Translations under genes and position numbers: made by a program | Notes under the pieces: model-generated | Databases searched by the model: none | What the model was told of the DNA's origin: nothing | The model's input: the letters and a program-made list of their open reading frames with translations, nothing else | Assembly: GCF_012070565.1 (NCBI RefSeq) | Contig: NZ_JAAQRO010000002.1 | Span: 62,001-126,000 of the forward strand | DNA length: 64,000 nt | DNA from: Anaerosporobacter faecicola | Lineage (GTDB): Bacteria; Bacillota; Clostridia; Lachnospirales; Lachnospiraceae | Direction: 5' to 3' | In this document: in pieces, positions 17,135-26,414 of the stretch | Layout: the number at the start of each line of letters is the position of its first letter | How positions within the stretch are numbered: position 1 is the stretch's first letter

Positions 17135-18400
17135 ATGAGTGAAATAATTGGTGAAAAAGAAGAGAAGATTGGATATCGTGATATTCTCAAGCAAAAAAAC
17201 TATCGAAAGAATATGTTAGCAGCGTTAATCAATCGGTTTGGTGATTCGGTGGACAGCATTGCGCTTACGTGGTTGGTCTATCAAGTAACACAAAGTGCGG
17301 CTTGGTCCGCAATTATATTTGGAGTAAATCGTATTCCTACGATTTTTCTTCAACCGATCGCTGGTGCCATGATCGAGGGTAAGAATAAGAAACGGATCAT
17401 GATTCTTACAGATTTGATTCGAGGTCTATGTGTTGCATGTATTGCAACAGCAATGATTATGGGGTTTGTTAATCGTTATCTTATATTAGCAATGACCGTT
17501 TTAATCTCATCAGCAGAGGCATTTCGTGGTCCTGCAGCAACAGCGCTCTTGCCGAAAATTCTTGATAAAAAGTATTATGATCATGGTTTGGCGCTCAACT
17601 CAAGTCTATGTAGCATTATGGAGTTAGTTGGTCTTGGTCTTGCGAGTATGATCATTGCACAATTTGGCATTTCAACAGCAATTTATACAGATGCTATTAC
17701 CTTCTTCTTATCTGCATTAATCATTGCCACGATGCGTATACAGGAGGAGCCACAAGAAAAGAGAAAAGTGGAATTTTCAAGTTACATAAACGATTTAAAA
17801 GAGGGATTTGGCTATGTCAAACAGAAGAAAGCAATTATGTATTATGTGGTTTTGGCAGTTTTTCTCAATGCAATCCTAGTTCCTTTCAATAGTCTTCAAG
17901 CACCATTGATAAGTGAGATTTTGAAGACGTCAGAATATATGCTTTCCGTTCTAGGAATTACGTTAAGTCTTGGAATGATCTGTGGTTCCATTACATATCC
18001 AATGCTTTCTCAAAAACTAAGCAAACGAGCGATTGTCTGTTTGGGTGGATATTCCATTGCAATCTATTACATAATATTGGTACTCGCAGGGTATGTGAAT
18101 GAATGGGTCGTTGGGATGTATGCCATTACATCACTTGGTTCCTTCTTAATGGGAGTTCTTGTAAGCTTGATGCTGACATTAGTTAATGTAGAGTTTATGA
18201 AAAAAGTAGAGGAAAGCTATCTAGCAAGAGTTGGTGCCTTGTTTAATTCAGTTTGTGTAGCTGCTATACCTATTGTATCCTTTTTTATAACAGTACTTGC
18301 AAAATTCTTATCAACTAAGGTATTATTTATAATAACAGGAGGAGCAGGTATTTTAGTATGCATCTTCCTTTGTACGAAGAAGAAAACAAACCAGTTATAG
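17135..18400 (+). CDS. MFS transporter
   Basis: A 421-residue major facilitator with about 12 membrane helices. The N-terminal region (ALINRFGDSVDSIALTWLVYQ) and the loop GAMIEGKNKKRIMILTDLIRG, equivalent to the helix 2-3 motif, are typical of the MFS_3/EntS-like exporter group. The cytoplasmic central loop carries EEPQEKRKVEF. AGAGAGGAG at 17119-17127 is the ribosome site. The regulator gene starts 19 nt downstream and two palindromic operators flank the promoter, so export is presumably induced by the compound the regulator senses. The substrate is unknown; drug or siderophore-like molecules are usual for the group. Confidence 0.88.
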   Translation: MSEIIGEKEEKIGYRDILKQKNYRKNMLAALINRFGDSVDSIALTWLVYQVTQSAAWSAIIFGVNRIPTIFLQPIAGAMIEGKNKKRIMILTDLIRGLCVACIATAMIMGFVNRYLILAMTVLISSAEAFRGPAATALLPKILDKKYYDHGLALNSSLCSIMELVGLGLASMIIAQFGISTAIYTDAITFFLSALIIATMRIQEEPQEKRKVEFSSYINDLKEGFGYVKQKKAIMYYVVLAVFLNAILVPFNSLQAPLISEILKTSEYMLSVLGITLSLGMICGSITYPMLSQKLSKRAIVCLGGYSIAIYYIILVLAGYVNEWVVGMYAITSLGSFLMGVLVSLMLTLVNVEFMKKVEESYLARVGALFNSVCVAAIPIVSFFITVLAKFLSTKVLFIITGGAGILVCIFLCTKKKTNQL

Positions 18401-18419
18401 ATAAAGGAGAGCGTAAAAG

Positions 18420-19526
18420 ATGCTTACGATTACAGAACATGTGAACTTAGTCAACGAAATATTCAATATATTTTATTTTATGGTAAATCAAGATGACCTA
18501 GAGGACACCATAAAAAATCTCCAGTTAGAATATCAGGATTCTTTGGTGCAATACCAAACGAAGTGTAATGCAATTAGAAAGATTTATCAACATGTTCAAA
18601 ATAATATGGTAAGTGAAAAAGAGGAGATTACGTATTTTTTCAAAAGTAGAGGAAAAGCATGGCTTACTTATGGATCATTGGCAATGTGCTGGAATCCAAT
18701 TCATTTGGATTATGGTATGGAAGAGTATGCGGACTTGATCAAGAATCAATCAGAAAGAGATAAGTATAAAGCTTTTATGGATGTGATGGAACCAGAGGAA
18801 GAGAATTGCTTAGAAGAGGATGAAGTATATAATCTGGAATCGTTGGTCACCTATCTAGAGAATACTTCTTTGGATAGTGAAATCTGTTTTGAAATCCTTA
18901 AGATCTATAAGAATCGTGAATCGTATTTTGAACGTTTACGTCTTTTGATCGATAAAGGAATTCAATTAATGAAGGATTGTCAGCAAGAGATTTTTTATCT
19001 GGAGAAGGAATTTGTATCCTATTGGGCAGAAAAAGAAAAAGAGAAGAGCATCATTGCGCGTTTACAAGATGAATTGAATGTTCAGTGGATACATAGTGCC
19101 AAGGAAACCATTCTAACAATGACAATCATTAACCTATCCAGGGTTACCATAACGCTAGAGGATACACACGATATGGCAAAGGAAGTGATTACAATGGGTG
19201 CGGTTCTTAATACAAATCTAGCAACAACTTTGCCAGTCGTATCAAAGGACAAATTACTTAAGATTGGAAAAGTATTAGCAGATAAGAGTAAGTTAGAGAT
19301 TCTCGAATTGGTTTCTAAGAAAGCATCTTTTGGGAAAGAAATTGCTGCTGATCTTAAGTTATCAACACCAACAATTTCTTATCATATGAATACACTTGTA
19401 GAAGTGGGATTTGTAAAAGTGGAAGTGCTTTCTGGAAGAATCTATTATAGTATGGATCTGAATAAGATCAAAGATAATCTGGATAAAATAAAAGCTTATT
19501 TTGAAGAATTAGCAAATAAAGCATAA
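18420..19526 (+). CDS. ArsR-family regulator with large N-terminal domain
   Basis: A 368-residue protein whose last ~100 residues form an ArsR-type winged helix (KVLADKSKLEILELVSKK, then KEIAADLKLSTPTISYHM as recognition helices and GRIYYSMD wing). The first ~270 residues are mostly helical and acidic, probably a ligand-binding or dimerisation domain; ordinary ArsR proteins are only ~100 residues. No CxC metal motif is visible in the helix region, so metal sensing is unlikely. Located 19 nt after the MFS gene, it probably represses the operon through the ATTAGATNNNNATCTAAT sites and releases when the exported compound is present. Confidence 0.8.
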   Translation: MLTITEHVNLVNEIFNIFYFMVNQDDLEDTIKNLQLEYQDSLVQYQTKCNAIRKIYQHVQNNMVSEKEEITYFFKSRGKAWLTYGSLAMCWNPIHLDYGMEEYADLIKNQSERDKYKAFMDVMEPEEENCLEEDEVYNLESLVTYLENTSLDSEICFEILKIYKNRESYFERLRLLIDKGIQLMKDCQQEIFYLEKEFVSYWAEKEKEKSIIARLQDELNVQWIHSAKETILTMTIINLSRVTITLEDTHDMAKEVITMGAVLNTNLATTLPVVSKDKLLKIGKVLADKSKLEILELVSKKASFGKEIAADLKLSTPTISYHMNTLVEVGFVKVEVLSGRIYYSMDLNKIKDNLDKIKAYFEELANKA

Positions 19527-19620
19527 CGTTGTAGTAAATAAGTATTCACATAACCTGAGGTATAAGATGTTTGCTGCATTTATTCCTCAATCGTATTCAT
19601 ACGATAGATTTTTCGTTACA

Positions 19621-19676
19621 AGGGCCAAAAGGTCGTGAATTTCATGCTTGCATGAAAAGATCAATTTTTTGGCCCT
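19621..19676. terminator. Stem-loop between convergent genes (repeat family member)
   Basis: AGGGCCAAAA (19621-19630) pairs with TTTTGGCCCT (19667-19676); an inner TTTCATG CTTG CATGAAA hairpin forms the tip. It serves as terminator for both the ArsR gene and the minus-strand Big_2 gene. The same element, with AAAAGGTCGT and CATGCTTGC at identical spacing, recurs at 59577. Confidence 0.75.
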
Positions 19677-19684
19677 TATATGAT

Positions 19685-20743
19685 TTAATTCTCTTTATCA
19701 ATAACAATGATCTTGCATTTTACTTTGGTTCCATCCTCTTTGACATAAACATAGGCTGTACCCTTTTTCTTTGCAGTAATCGTTCCATCGGAAGTAAGGT
19801 CAATGACGGTGTTGTTGCTACAGGACCAGGTTGGTGTATTACCAGAAGAGACAGTTGCATAGAGTGTTGTCGTTTGCCCGACTTGTAATGTGAGGGAATT
19901 TGAACTTAATGTAATCGTCGGGGATAGAACTGTCACTTCACAAGTTTTTGCAACACCGTCTAATGTGGCAGTTATTGTTGCATTACCATGCTTTTTTGCG
20001 GTTATCAGACCACTGTCGTCAACGATGGCAATACTTTTTCGATTGGTTTTCCATTTGGGTAAAAGATTAGATGAGATACTTGCTTTAAGTTGAAAGGTTT
20101 CTCCACGGTAAAGAGAGATTTTCGTTTCGTTTAACGTGATTTTGGGTTTCTTTACCCTTACTTTGCAAGTTACTTTGGTACCATCTGCAGAGATGGTGAT
20201 GGTTGCCTCGCCAGGTTTCTTTGCAGTGATGAGCCCCGTTTCGTCAACTGCTGCAATACTTTTTCGATTGGTCTTATAGATAGGCATTGAACCAGTAGAA
20301 GTGCTAGTCTTGAGTTGAAATGTTTCTCCATGTTCAAGGGAAATCGTTGATTCATTCAGCGTAATCTTCGTTTTATCCACCGTTATTAAGCAGGTAGCTT
20401 CAGCTCCTTTGATCTTAACAGTTATGATAGCGGTACCTGCTTTTTTTGCTAAGATTTTCCCATATGTATTGACAGATGCAACTTTTCCATTACTACTCTT
20501 ATAAGTGGGTGATTTTCCATTGGAGGTGAAGGCAACGAGATAGAAGGAATCGCCAATAGCAAGTGTCTTCTCATAATTTGTCAGCAAGACAAAAGGATAG
20601 GTAGTGAGTTTTCCAATTGAGGCTTTTGCCTCTAGTTGAAGTATGGGATTAAGGCCGATCATAAGAAATAATAAGATACCAACCATACAACGAGTAAAGA
20701 AATGCTTGTAGTGATTGGAAACAGTTTTGATATAAGATTTCAT
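19685..20743 (-). CDS. Secreted protein with four bacterial Ig-like (Big_2) domains
   Basis: A 352-residue protein with an N-terminal signal peptide or anchor (FTRCMVGILLFLMIGL...EAKA) followed by four tandem Big_2 domains at ~41-122, 123-197, 198-272 and 273-347. Each ends with the typical GLITAKKxGxATIT-like strand. There is no LPxTG or SLH attachment motif and no other domain. Big_2 domains are cell-surface spacers or adhesion modules. AGGAG lies just before ATG 20743. It is transcribed away from the M14 carboxypeptidase at 21056, with which it shares a 312-nt upstream region, so the two surface proteins may be co-regulated. Confidence 0.85.
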   Translation of the reverse strand: MKSYIKTVSNHYKHFFTRCMVGILLFLMIGLNPILQLEAKASIGKLTTYPFVLLTNYEKTLAIGDSFYLVAFTSNGKSPTYKSSNGKVASVNTYGKILAKKAGTAIITVKIKGAEATCLITVDKTKITLNESTISLEHGETFQLKTSTSTGSMPIYKTNRKSIAAVDETGLITAKKPGEATITISADGTKVTCKVRVKKPKITLNETKISLYRGETFQLKASISSNLLPKWKTNRKSIAIVDDSGLITAKKHGNATITATLDGVAKTCEVTVLSPTITLSSNSLTLQVGQTTTLYATVSSGNTPTWSCSNNTVIDLTSDGTITAKKKGTAYVYVKEDGTKVKCKIIVIDKEN

Positions 20744-21055
20744 AGAACTCCTCCATTCTTTATAGAGGAATAAATGCTGCGTAGGATACGCATTGCAAAC
20801 ATGATTTTATATTACCACAATATGGTAAATAATTCAAGAAATCATCAAGGCATTTGTTGTGATAATCTTGATTATTATGAAAACCCTTATTATAATGATG
20901 TTGGGGGCAATGGATCGATTGCCCCTGATACTTAGTTTGGGTATTAAAGCCTATATTAAGTTTTTGGTTTTACTTTGTTAATGAATCAATCTTGAGAATG
21001 ACTGCAGGGAAGCTAATGAATAAGAAACCAAGGGGTAGGAAGGAAGTACGGCAGG
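20744..21055. other. Divergent intergenic region with hairpins
   Basis: No gene is supported here. It holds a perfect hairpin GGGGCAAT / ATTGCCCC (20904-20925, 6-nt loop), a TTACCA/TGGTAA palindrome near 20811, and an imperfect inverted repeat bounded by TCAAGA and TCTTGA (~20835-20873). These could be operators shared by the two divergent surface-protein genes. Confidence 0.5.
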
Positions 21056-22597
21056 ATGAAACGACAGTGGAGCAAACAGACGAAAAGGGGGATAAGTGGG
21101 TATACAAAAGCAATTGTCTACATAGGAATCGTTACCATGTTGGGGAACATCGTGATGGTTCCAGTAGCAGAAGCGAAAGAACATACGCAGGTTGTTGGTA
21201 TTCAGGAAAATGAAAACCAGACAGTAGTTGGTGAAAACTATCTAGTAATAGAAGAAAACCAAACGGACGCAAGCGAAACAACTCCAGGAACAGGAGAAAA
21301 CCAAACGGACGCAAGCGAAACAACTCCAGGAACAGGAGAAAACCAAACGGACGCAAACGAAACAACTCCAGAAACAGGAGAAAACCAAACGGATGCAAAC
21401 GAAACAACTCCAGAATCAGGAGAAGACCAAAACAATCCAGATGTGAAAGAACCAGTCTATAAGAACGTGAAGGAGACTGTGTATGTAACAAAAAACTGCA
21501 CAGTATATGAAGAACCGGATACCAATAGCAACAAGCTAGGAACAGCAATCCCATATAAAAAATACACGAGGATCGGACTTGGAGAAGAAGGATTTGATCA
21601 AATCACGTTTGAGGGAGAAACAGGATATATTAAATCAACTGAATTAACAACGAAGAAACCAAGCATTCCTACGGATGTAGTTAGTACAACAGATAAACTA
21701 TATGATTATAGTAATATGAAAGCAGATTTAAAGCTATTAAGCAGATATTATCCTGATATTCTATCGGTAACAACAATAGGTACAACAAGTGATAAAAGAA
21801 ATCTATACTGTGCTATATTAGGGAATCCCAACGCAGAGAAGCACATCTTGATTCAAGGCAGTATTCATGCACGAGAATATATTAATACACAGCTATTAAT
21901 GGCACAATTGGAATATTTCCTTGTGCATTATGAAAAAGGTTCCTATGAGGGAACCACCTATAAAGAACTTTTTGATGAAGTAGCGATTCATATCATTCCA
22001 ATGGCTAATCCAGATGGGGTGATCATAAGCCAGTATGGACTGAAGAAAATTCGCGATAAGAAACTAGTAATCGCATTACAGGGAATGCAGAAGTCAAGTA
22101 ATTATACTAGATGGAAGGCGAATGCGAAGGGTGTCGATCTGAATAAGAATTTTTCTTTTGGTTGGACAAAGAAGACAGGTGTAAAAAAACCCGGAAGCAT
22201 GAACTATCCTGGAACAAAAGCATTGTCTCAAAAAGAATCGAAAGCAATGGTTGCTTATACAGAAAGCATTAGTGGGCTGAAAACAGTACTAAGTTATCAT
22301 TGCATGGGAAATATTATATATTGGAATTATGGACAAAAAGGAACTTTAATGAAGAAATGTAAGGAACTAGTTAATCTGGTGAAGAAATTGACGGGGTATA
22401 GTCTCGTCACACAGAGTTATAAAACAATATCCTATGGAGGTTTTAGTGATTGGGCTGTAAGGGATTTAGGTGTACCAGCAATTACGATTGAGACAGGAAT
22501 GATCAGTGCGCCAGTTAGCCATTCTCAGTATAAGACTATTTGGAAGCAGACCAAAGATATTATTCCAGCAGTAGCAGCACAGGTACTGGGTAAATAA
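21056..22597 (+). CDS. Secreted M14 zinc carboxypeptidase
   Basis: A 513-residue exported peptidase. A signal peptide (to ~residue 40, ...VPVAEAKE) is followed by four 14-residue repeats ENQTDA(S/N)ETTPxxG at 67-122, an SH3-like wall-binding segment (~140-195) and the M14 domain (~210-510). Zinc ligands are His271 and Glu274 in HAREYIN and His415 in SYHCMG; the catalytic Glu is Glu479 in ITIETG; GVDLNKNF is the substrate-carboxylate motif. Such SH3-M14 proteins in Clostridia act on peptidoglycan stem peptides, which I infer here; a protein substrate is possible. The ribosome site is GGAAGGAAG before ATG 21056. Confidence 0.88.
   Translation: MKRQWSKQTKRGISGYTKAIVYIGIVTMLGNIVMVPVAEAKEHTQVVGIQENENQTVVGENYLVIEENQTDASETTPGTGENQTDASETTPGTGENQTDANETTPETGENQTDANETTPESGEDQNNPDVKEPVYKNVKETVYVTKNCTVYEEPDTNSNKLGTAIPYKKYTRIGLGEEGFDQITFEGETGYIKSTELTTKKPSIPTDVVSTTDKLYDYSNMKADLKLLSRYYPDILSVTTIGTTSDKRNLYCAILGNPNAEKHILIQGSIHAREYINTQLLMAQLEYFLVHYEKGSYEGTTYKELFDEVAIHIIPMANPDGVIISQYGLKKIRDKKLVIALQGMQKSSNYTRWKANAKGVDLNKNFSFGWTKKTGVKKPGSMNYPGTKALSQKESKAMVAYTESISGLKTVLSYHCMGNIIYWNYGQKGTLMKKCKELVNLVKKLTGYSLVTQSYKTISYGGFSDWAVRDLGVPAITIETGMISAPVSHSQYKTIWKQTKDIIPAVAAQVLGK
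21254..21421 (+). repeat. Four 42-bp tandem repeats in the M14 gene
   Basis: Copies at 21254-21295, 21296-21337, 21338-21379 and 21380-21421 encode ENQTDA(S/N)ETTP linker units. The first two are nearly identical and the last two diverge by a few bases, so copy number may vary between strains. Confidence 0.9.
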
Positions 22598-22685
22598 GAG
22601 GAGGAGTAGGCATGCGAAAGTAAATTTCACATGTTGACTCACATCTAGTAAAGGGTACCTGATTTATGAAAGGCAAGAAAGAAAT

Positions 22686-23285
22686 ATGAAAATACAATGT
22701 ATGAAAAAAGAACAGGTAAAAGACCTGTATGAACAGCATATGATTGTAGATTTCCCACAAAGTGAGTTGAAGACACTTGATCAGATCATGTCTTATCTTG
22801 ATCTGGGAATCTATACGATCTATGGGTTATATGAAAAAGAAGAACTCCTAGCTTATGCAATGTTTATGTTGCAAGAGAAGAAAGAATTTCAACTTTTGGA
22901 TTACTATGCTTGTAATCGAAAGTATAGAGGAAGAGGATATGGTTCTTATCTATTACAAGAACTATCAAAAGTGGATCAAACATCAAAAGGATATCTGATT
23001 GAAGTGGAGTCGGTACGAACAGCTGCAAATGAAGAAGAACGGATGATTAGAGAACGTAGAATCCATTTTTATGAGAAGAATGGATTACGAAGAACTTCAT
23101 TACGAACGAATGTATATGGTGTGGAATTCGACATTTTATATCTACCGATTCAATGGGATGGAGAGGATACGGTATTACAAGCAGCAATAGAAGAACTCTA
23201 TCTTCAAATGTTTGGTGAAGTCAATTATGAGAAGTATACGACAATTGAGAAGATAGCAACTAACTACGCTGCTCAAACGGAGTAA
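22686..23285 (+). CDS. GNAT family N-acetyltransferase
   Basis: A 199-residue GNAT protein. The acetyl-CoA motif RKYRGRGYGSYLLQEL is canonical (RGxGYG), preceded by LLDYYACNRKYR and followed by the FYEKNGLRR motif B. The substrate is unknown. AAAGAAAT upstream of ATG 22686 gives only a weak ribosome site. It lies 88 nt after the M14 gene and may share its transcript. Confidence 0.85.
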   Translation: MKIQCMKKEQVKDLYEQHMIVDFPQSELKTLDQIMSYLDLGIYTIYGLYEKEELLAYAMFMLQEKKEFQLLDYYACNRKYRGRGYGSYLLQELSKVDQTSKGYLIEVESVRTAANEEERMIRERRIHFYEKNGLRRTSLRTNVYGVEFDILYLPIQWDGEDTVLQAAIEELYLQMFGEVNYEKYTTIEKIATNYAAQTE

Positions 23286-23376
23286 GATAATCAGATCCAA
23301 GAAAAGAAATATTTAGCACTAAAAAGCAAAGCAAATAATCAAAACAGATCATCAAAAAAGCAGTAAGAATAAAGCA

Positions 23377-23433
23377 GTTTCCATATTAGAAAGTGTATGG
23401 TATAATAGCAAGGATGACGGCATCAATGGAAAC
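23377..23433. promoter_or_regulatory. Promoter with inverted repeat before the Nudix-like gene
   Basis: -35 TTTCCA (23378-23383), 17-nt spacer and -10 TATAAT (23401-23406). GTTTCCAT (23377-23384), overlapping the -35, is repeated inverted as ATGGAAAC at 23426-23433, around the start of transcription, a layout suited to repression by a DNA-looping or dimeric protein. Confidence 0.55.
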
Positions 23434-23496
23434 ATGAAAAGATCTGGCAGGAAATTATGCTGTTGTCCTTATGAATGACATATTGGAGGTGTTGGG

Positions 23497-23895
23497 ATGG
23501 GTAAGTACAGAATTATCGTAAAAGGAATCGTAAAGAATCTAGATAAGTATCTGATTGTTGAAAAATGGTTTGATGATCGAATTCAAGATCCTTATCAATG
23601 GGGATTTGTTGATGGCGAAGTTAATTTTGGTGAAGCACCAGACCGTGCTGTTGTACGTGTTATAACAGAGAATACAGGCTTATGTACACAGATTGATCGG
23701 ATCTTATATACCTGGTCCTTTATGGCTGGAGATACCTATACGATTGGTATCACATATCTATGCCTAACAGGAATGGAAGATGTGGTTCTGTCAGAGGAAT
23801 TACATAACTATAAATGGATTACAAAAGAAGAATTTGCGGACTATATCAACAATCAGGATATCCTTAAAGATTTGGATAATGCAGATGTAGAATAA
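23497..23895 (+). CDS. Nudix-fold protein with degenerate Nudix box
   Basis: A 132-residue Nudix-like protein (IIVKGIVKNLDKYLIVEK opening, QWGFVDGEVNFGEAP, then YKWITKEEFADYI at the end). The Nudix box normally reads GX5EX7REUXEEXGU. Here the first G and E are present (GEVNFGE) but the metal-binding REUXEE is RVITEN, so two of the three glutamates are missing. It may be catalytically weak or a binding protein. GGAGGTGTTGGG precedes ATG 23497. It is just upstream of pyrC. Confidence 0.7.
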   Translation: MGKYRIIVKGIVKNLDKYLIVEKWFDDRIQDPYQWGFVDGEVNFGEAPDRAVVRVITENTGLCTQIDRILYTWSFMAGDTYTIGITYLCLTGMEDVVLSEELHNYKWITKEEFADYINNQDILKDLDNADVE

Positions 23896-23910
23896 GCAAT
23901 TCCGATTTTG

Positions 23911-23958
23911 ATTGATACAAAGTAACATTGATACAAGGTAACATTGGTACAAAACCTA
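23911..23958 (+). repeat. Three tandem 16-nt repeats before pyrC
   Basis: ATTGATACAAAGTAAC, ATTGATACAAGGTAAC and ATTGGTACAAAACCTA follow each other without spacing at 23911, 23927 and 23943, ending 31 nt before the pyrC start. They could bind a regulator or be a slipped duplication; no PyrR-type attenuator is recognised. Confidence 0.7.
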
Positions 23959-23989
23959 GGACAGTTTCATAGGAGAAAGGTGGTTTCTT

Positions 23990-25264
23990 TTGAAGCGAAT
24001 GATCAAGAATGGGAATGTGATTGATCCCGCAACGAATAAAGAAGGTATATATGACATTCTGATTGAAGGAGATCGGATTGTAAAGGTGGCAAAGAATATT
24101 ACAGAAGAGGTAGACCAGATTATCGATGCCACAAATTGTGATGTAATGCCCGGATTTATTGATCTACATGTACATCTAAGGGAGCCAGGTTTTACGTATA
24201 AAGAGACCATTCAATCGGGTTCTAGGGCTGCAGCACATGGAGGGTTTACGACAATCTGTCCTATGCCAAATACAAATCCAGTAATCGATAGTGGCAAGAT
24301 GGTAGCTGATCTAATGAAAAAAGCTGAGACGGATTCGGTTGTTCATATCTTACCAGTTGGTGCAGTTACAAAAGGGCAGGAAGGGTTGGAACTTTCTGAG
24401 ATTCATTCCATGGTAGAACAGGGAATCGTAGCAATCAGTGAAGATGGAAAATCTGTTATGAATACTGCAATCTATAAAAAAGGAATGGAAACTGCAAAGA
24501 AAGAAAATATCGTTGTCTTAGCCCATTGTGAAGATAAGAGTTTGGTACAAGGCGGCGTTATGAATGCAGGAACAAAAGCACAACAACTTGGGATGCCAGG
24601 AATCACCAACGCTGTAGAAGATGTGATCGCTGCAAGGGACATTCTGTTAGCAAAGGAAACAGGAGTGAAATTACATCTATGTCATTGTTCAACCAAAGAT
24701 AGTGCGTGGATGGTGAAGGAAGCAAAGGCACAGCATTTACCAGTAACTGCAGAGGTTTGTCCACATCATTTTGCTATGTCAGAAGAAGATATCCTTCTAG
24801 ACGATGGTAACTATAAGATGAATCCGCCGTTGCGAAGCAAAGAAGATGTACAAGCGTTAAAAGAAGCTTTACGAGACAATATAATCGATGTGATTGCTAC
24901 GGATCATGCCCCTCATAGTGAAGAGGAAAAGAAAAAATCCATGAAGGAAGCACCATTTGGAATTGTTGGATTAGAAACAGCATATTCTCTTGCGATGACG
25001 GAACTTGTTAATGGAGGATATCTTACCAAGAAACAATTGGTGGAGAAGATGAGTAGGAATCCTGCTCATGTACTTGGAATTTCCAAAGGGACATTAGCAG
25101 AAGGTGCAGTAGCGGATATCGTAATCGCAGATCCGAAGGAAGAATATGTAATTGATAAGAATACATTTGTCTCAAAAGGAAAGAACACACCATTCCATGG
25201 GAAAAAAGTAACAGGCAGAATTCACTGTACCATCGTAGCAGGAGAAGTTGCTTATCAACTTTAG
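23990..25264 (+). CDS. pyrC: Dihydroorotase (class I)
   Basis: A 424-residue zinc amidohydrolase that cyclises carbamoyl-aspartate to dihydroorotate in de novo pyrimidine synthesis. Metal ligands are visible in DLHVHLREPG, VLAHCEDKS and LHLCHCSTKD, with the catalytic Asp in ATDHAPHS; class I length and the C-terminal FHGKKVTGRI strand fit. The TTG at 23990 is chosen because AAAGGTGG (23976-23983) is 6 nt upstream; the ATG three codons later would leave 15 nt. pyrF follows after 87 nt, so the two form a small pyrimidine operon, while other pyr genes are outside the window. Confidence 0.93.
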   Translation: MKRMIKNGNVIDPATNKEGIYDILIEGDRIVKVAKNITEEVDQIIDATNCDVMPGFIDLHVHLREPGFTYKETIQSGSRAAAHGGFTTICPMPNTNPVIDSGKMVADLMKKAETDSVVHILPVGAVTKGQEGLELSEIHSMVEQGIVAISEDGKSVMNTAIYKKGMETAKKENIVVLAHCEDKSLVQGGVMNAGTKAQQLGMPGITNAVEDVIAARDILLAKETGVKLHLCHCSTKDSAWMVKEAKAQHLPVTAEVCPHHFAMSEEDILLDDGNYKMNPPLRSKEDVQALKEALRDNIIDVIATDHAPHSEEEKKKSMKEAPFGIVGLETAYSLAMTELVNGGYLTKKQLVEKMSRNPAHVLGISKGTLAEGAVADIVIADPKEEYVIDKNTFVSKGKNTPFHGKKVTGRIHCTIVAGEVAYQL

Positions 25265-25351
25265 TTTACAATATATAAACAATCATCAGATAAGAATATG
25301 ACAGATGGGAGAGTATACTCCGATTTGTCGAAACAATAAAGGGAGGAAGTT

Positions 25352-26269
25352 ATGATTAACAAGCTTATTCGTAGAATTGAAACATTAGGAGCACCAATCG
25401 TTGTAGGACTTGACCCTATGCTTTCTTATATACCAGAAAGCGTAAAGAACAAAGCATTTGAAGAAAAGGGTGAGACATTAGAAGGTGCTGCGGAAGCAGT
25501 ATGGCAATTCAACAAAGGGATCATTGATGCAACATATGATTTAATCCCTGCAGTAAAACCACAGATTGCTATGTATGAACAATTTGGCATCGAGGGACTT
25601 AAAGTTTTTAAGAAAACAGTTGAGTACTGTAAGGAAAAAGGGCTTGTAGTTATTGGAGATATTAAACGAGGAGACATTGGTTCTACTTCAGAAGCTTATG
25701 CAGTAGGACATATAGGGAAAGTTTCCGTTGGTCAGAATTCCTTCTATGGTTTTGATGAGGATTTTGTTACCGTAAATCCATACCTTGGATCAGACGGAGT
25801 TGAACCATTTATTAAGGTGTGTAAAGAAGAGAAAAAAGGAATCTTTGTGCTCGTTAAGACTTCTAATAAGTCAAGTGGCGAGTTCCAAGACCAATTAGTA
25901 AATGGAAGACCATTGTATGAATTAGTTGGTGAAAAAGTAGCAAGCTGGGGTGAAAACCATATGGGTGATTCCTATAGTTATGTAGGAGCAGTTGTAGGTG
26001 CAACATATCCTGAGATGGGGAAAGTTTTACGTAAGATCATGCCTAAGACATATATATTAGTACCAGGTTATGGTGCACAAGGAGGAAAAGCTTCCGATTT
26101 AGCACCTTACTTTAATAAAGATGGATTAGGAGCGATTGTAAATTCTTCTAGAGGAATCATTGCTGCTTATAAACAGGATAAATACGCAAAGTTCGGAGAA
26201 ACAGCATTCGCAGATGCATCAAGACAGGCTGTAATTGATATGATAACAGATATTAAATCTGCACTGTAG
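25352..26269 (+). CDS. pyrF: Orotidine 5'-phosphate decarboxylase
   Basis: A 305-residue decarboxylase of the long (type 2) class that makes UMP from OMP, the final step of de novo synthesis. VVGLDPML, VKPQIAMYEQFG and especially VIGDIKRGDIGST contain the Asp/Lys catalytic array; VPGYGAQGG and NSSRGI bind phosphate. GGGAGGAAG precedes ATG 25352. It ends before a strong bidirectional terminator, consistent with being the last gene of the pyrC-pyrF unit. Confidence 0.95.
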   Translation: MINKLIRRIETLGAPIVVGLDPMLSYIPESVKNKAFEEKGETLEGAAEAVWQFNKGIIDATYDLIPAVKPQIAMYEQFGIEGLKVFKKTVEYCKEKGLVVIGDIKRGDIGSTSEAYAVGHIGKVSVGQNSFYGFDEDFVTVNPYLGSDGVEPFIKVCKEEKKGIFVLVKTSNKSSGEFQDQLVNGRPLYELVGEKVASWGENHMGDSYSYVGAVVGATYPEMGKVLRKIMPKTYILVPGYGAQGGKASDLAPYFNKDGLGAIVNSSRGIIAAYKQDKYAKFGETAFADASRQAVIDMITDIKSAL

Positions 26270-26313
26270 ATGTTTTTGTTTGTCTGGTCAACACGCATAG
26301 TATAGAAAGAGCA

Positions 26314-26377
26314 AAAAGAGGTTGTAGCACAATCAGGATATGGAATGAATCCGTTAGTGATTGTGCTACAACCTTTT
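26314..26377. terminator. Bidirectional terminator between pyrF and minus-strand gene
   Basis: AGGTTGTAGCACAATCA pairs with TGATTGTGCTACAACCT, flanked by A and T runs on both sides (AAAAAG / CTTTT). Confidence 0.85.
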
Positions 26378-26414
26378 CATTTAAATTATATAGAATGGAT
26401 CAGGGATAAATAAT

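Noticed and set aside
21254-21421. Tandem repeats as a possible CRISPR array
   Set aside because: Units are adjacent without spacers and encode a linker in frame with the M14 peptidase.
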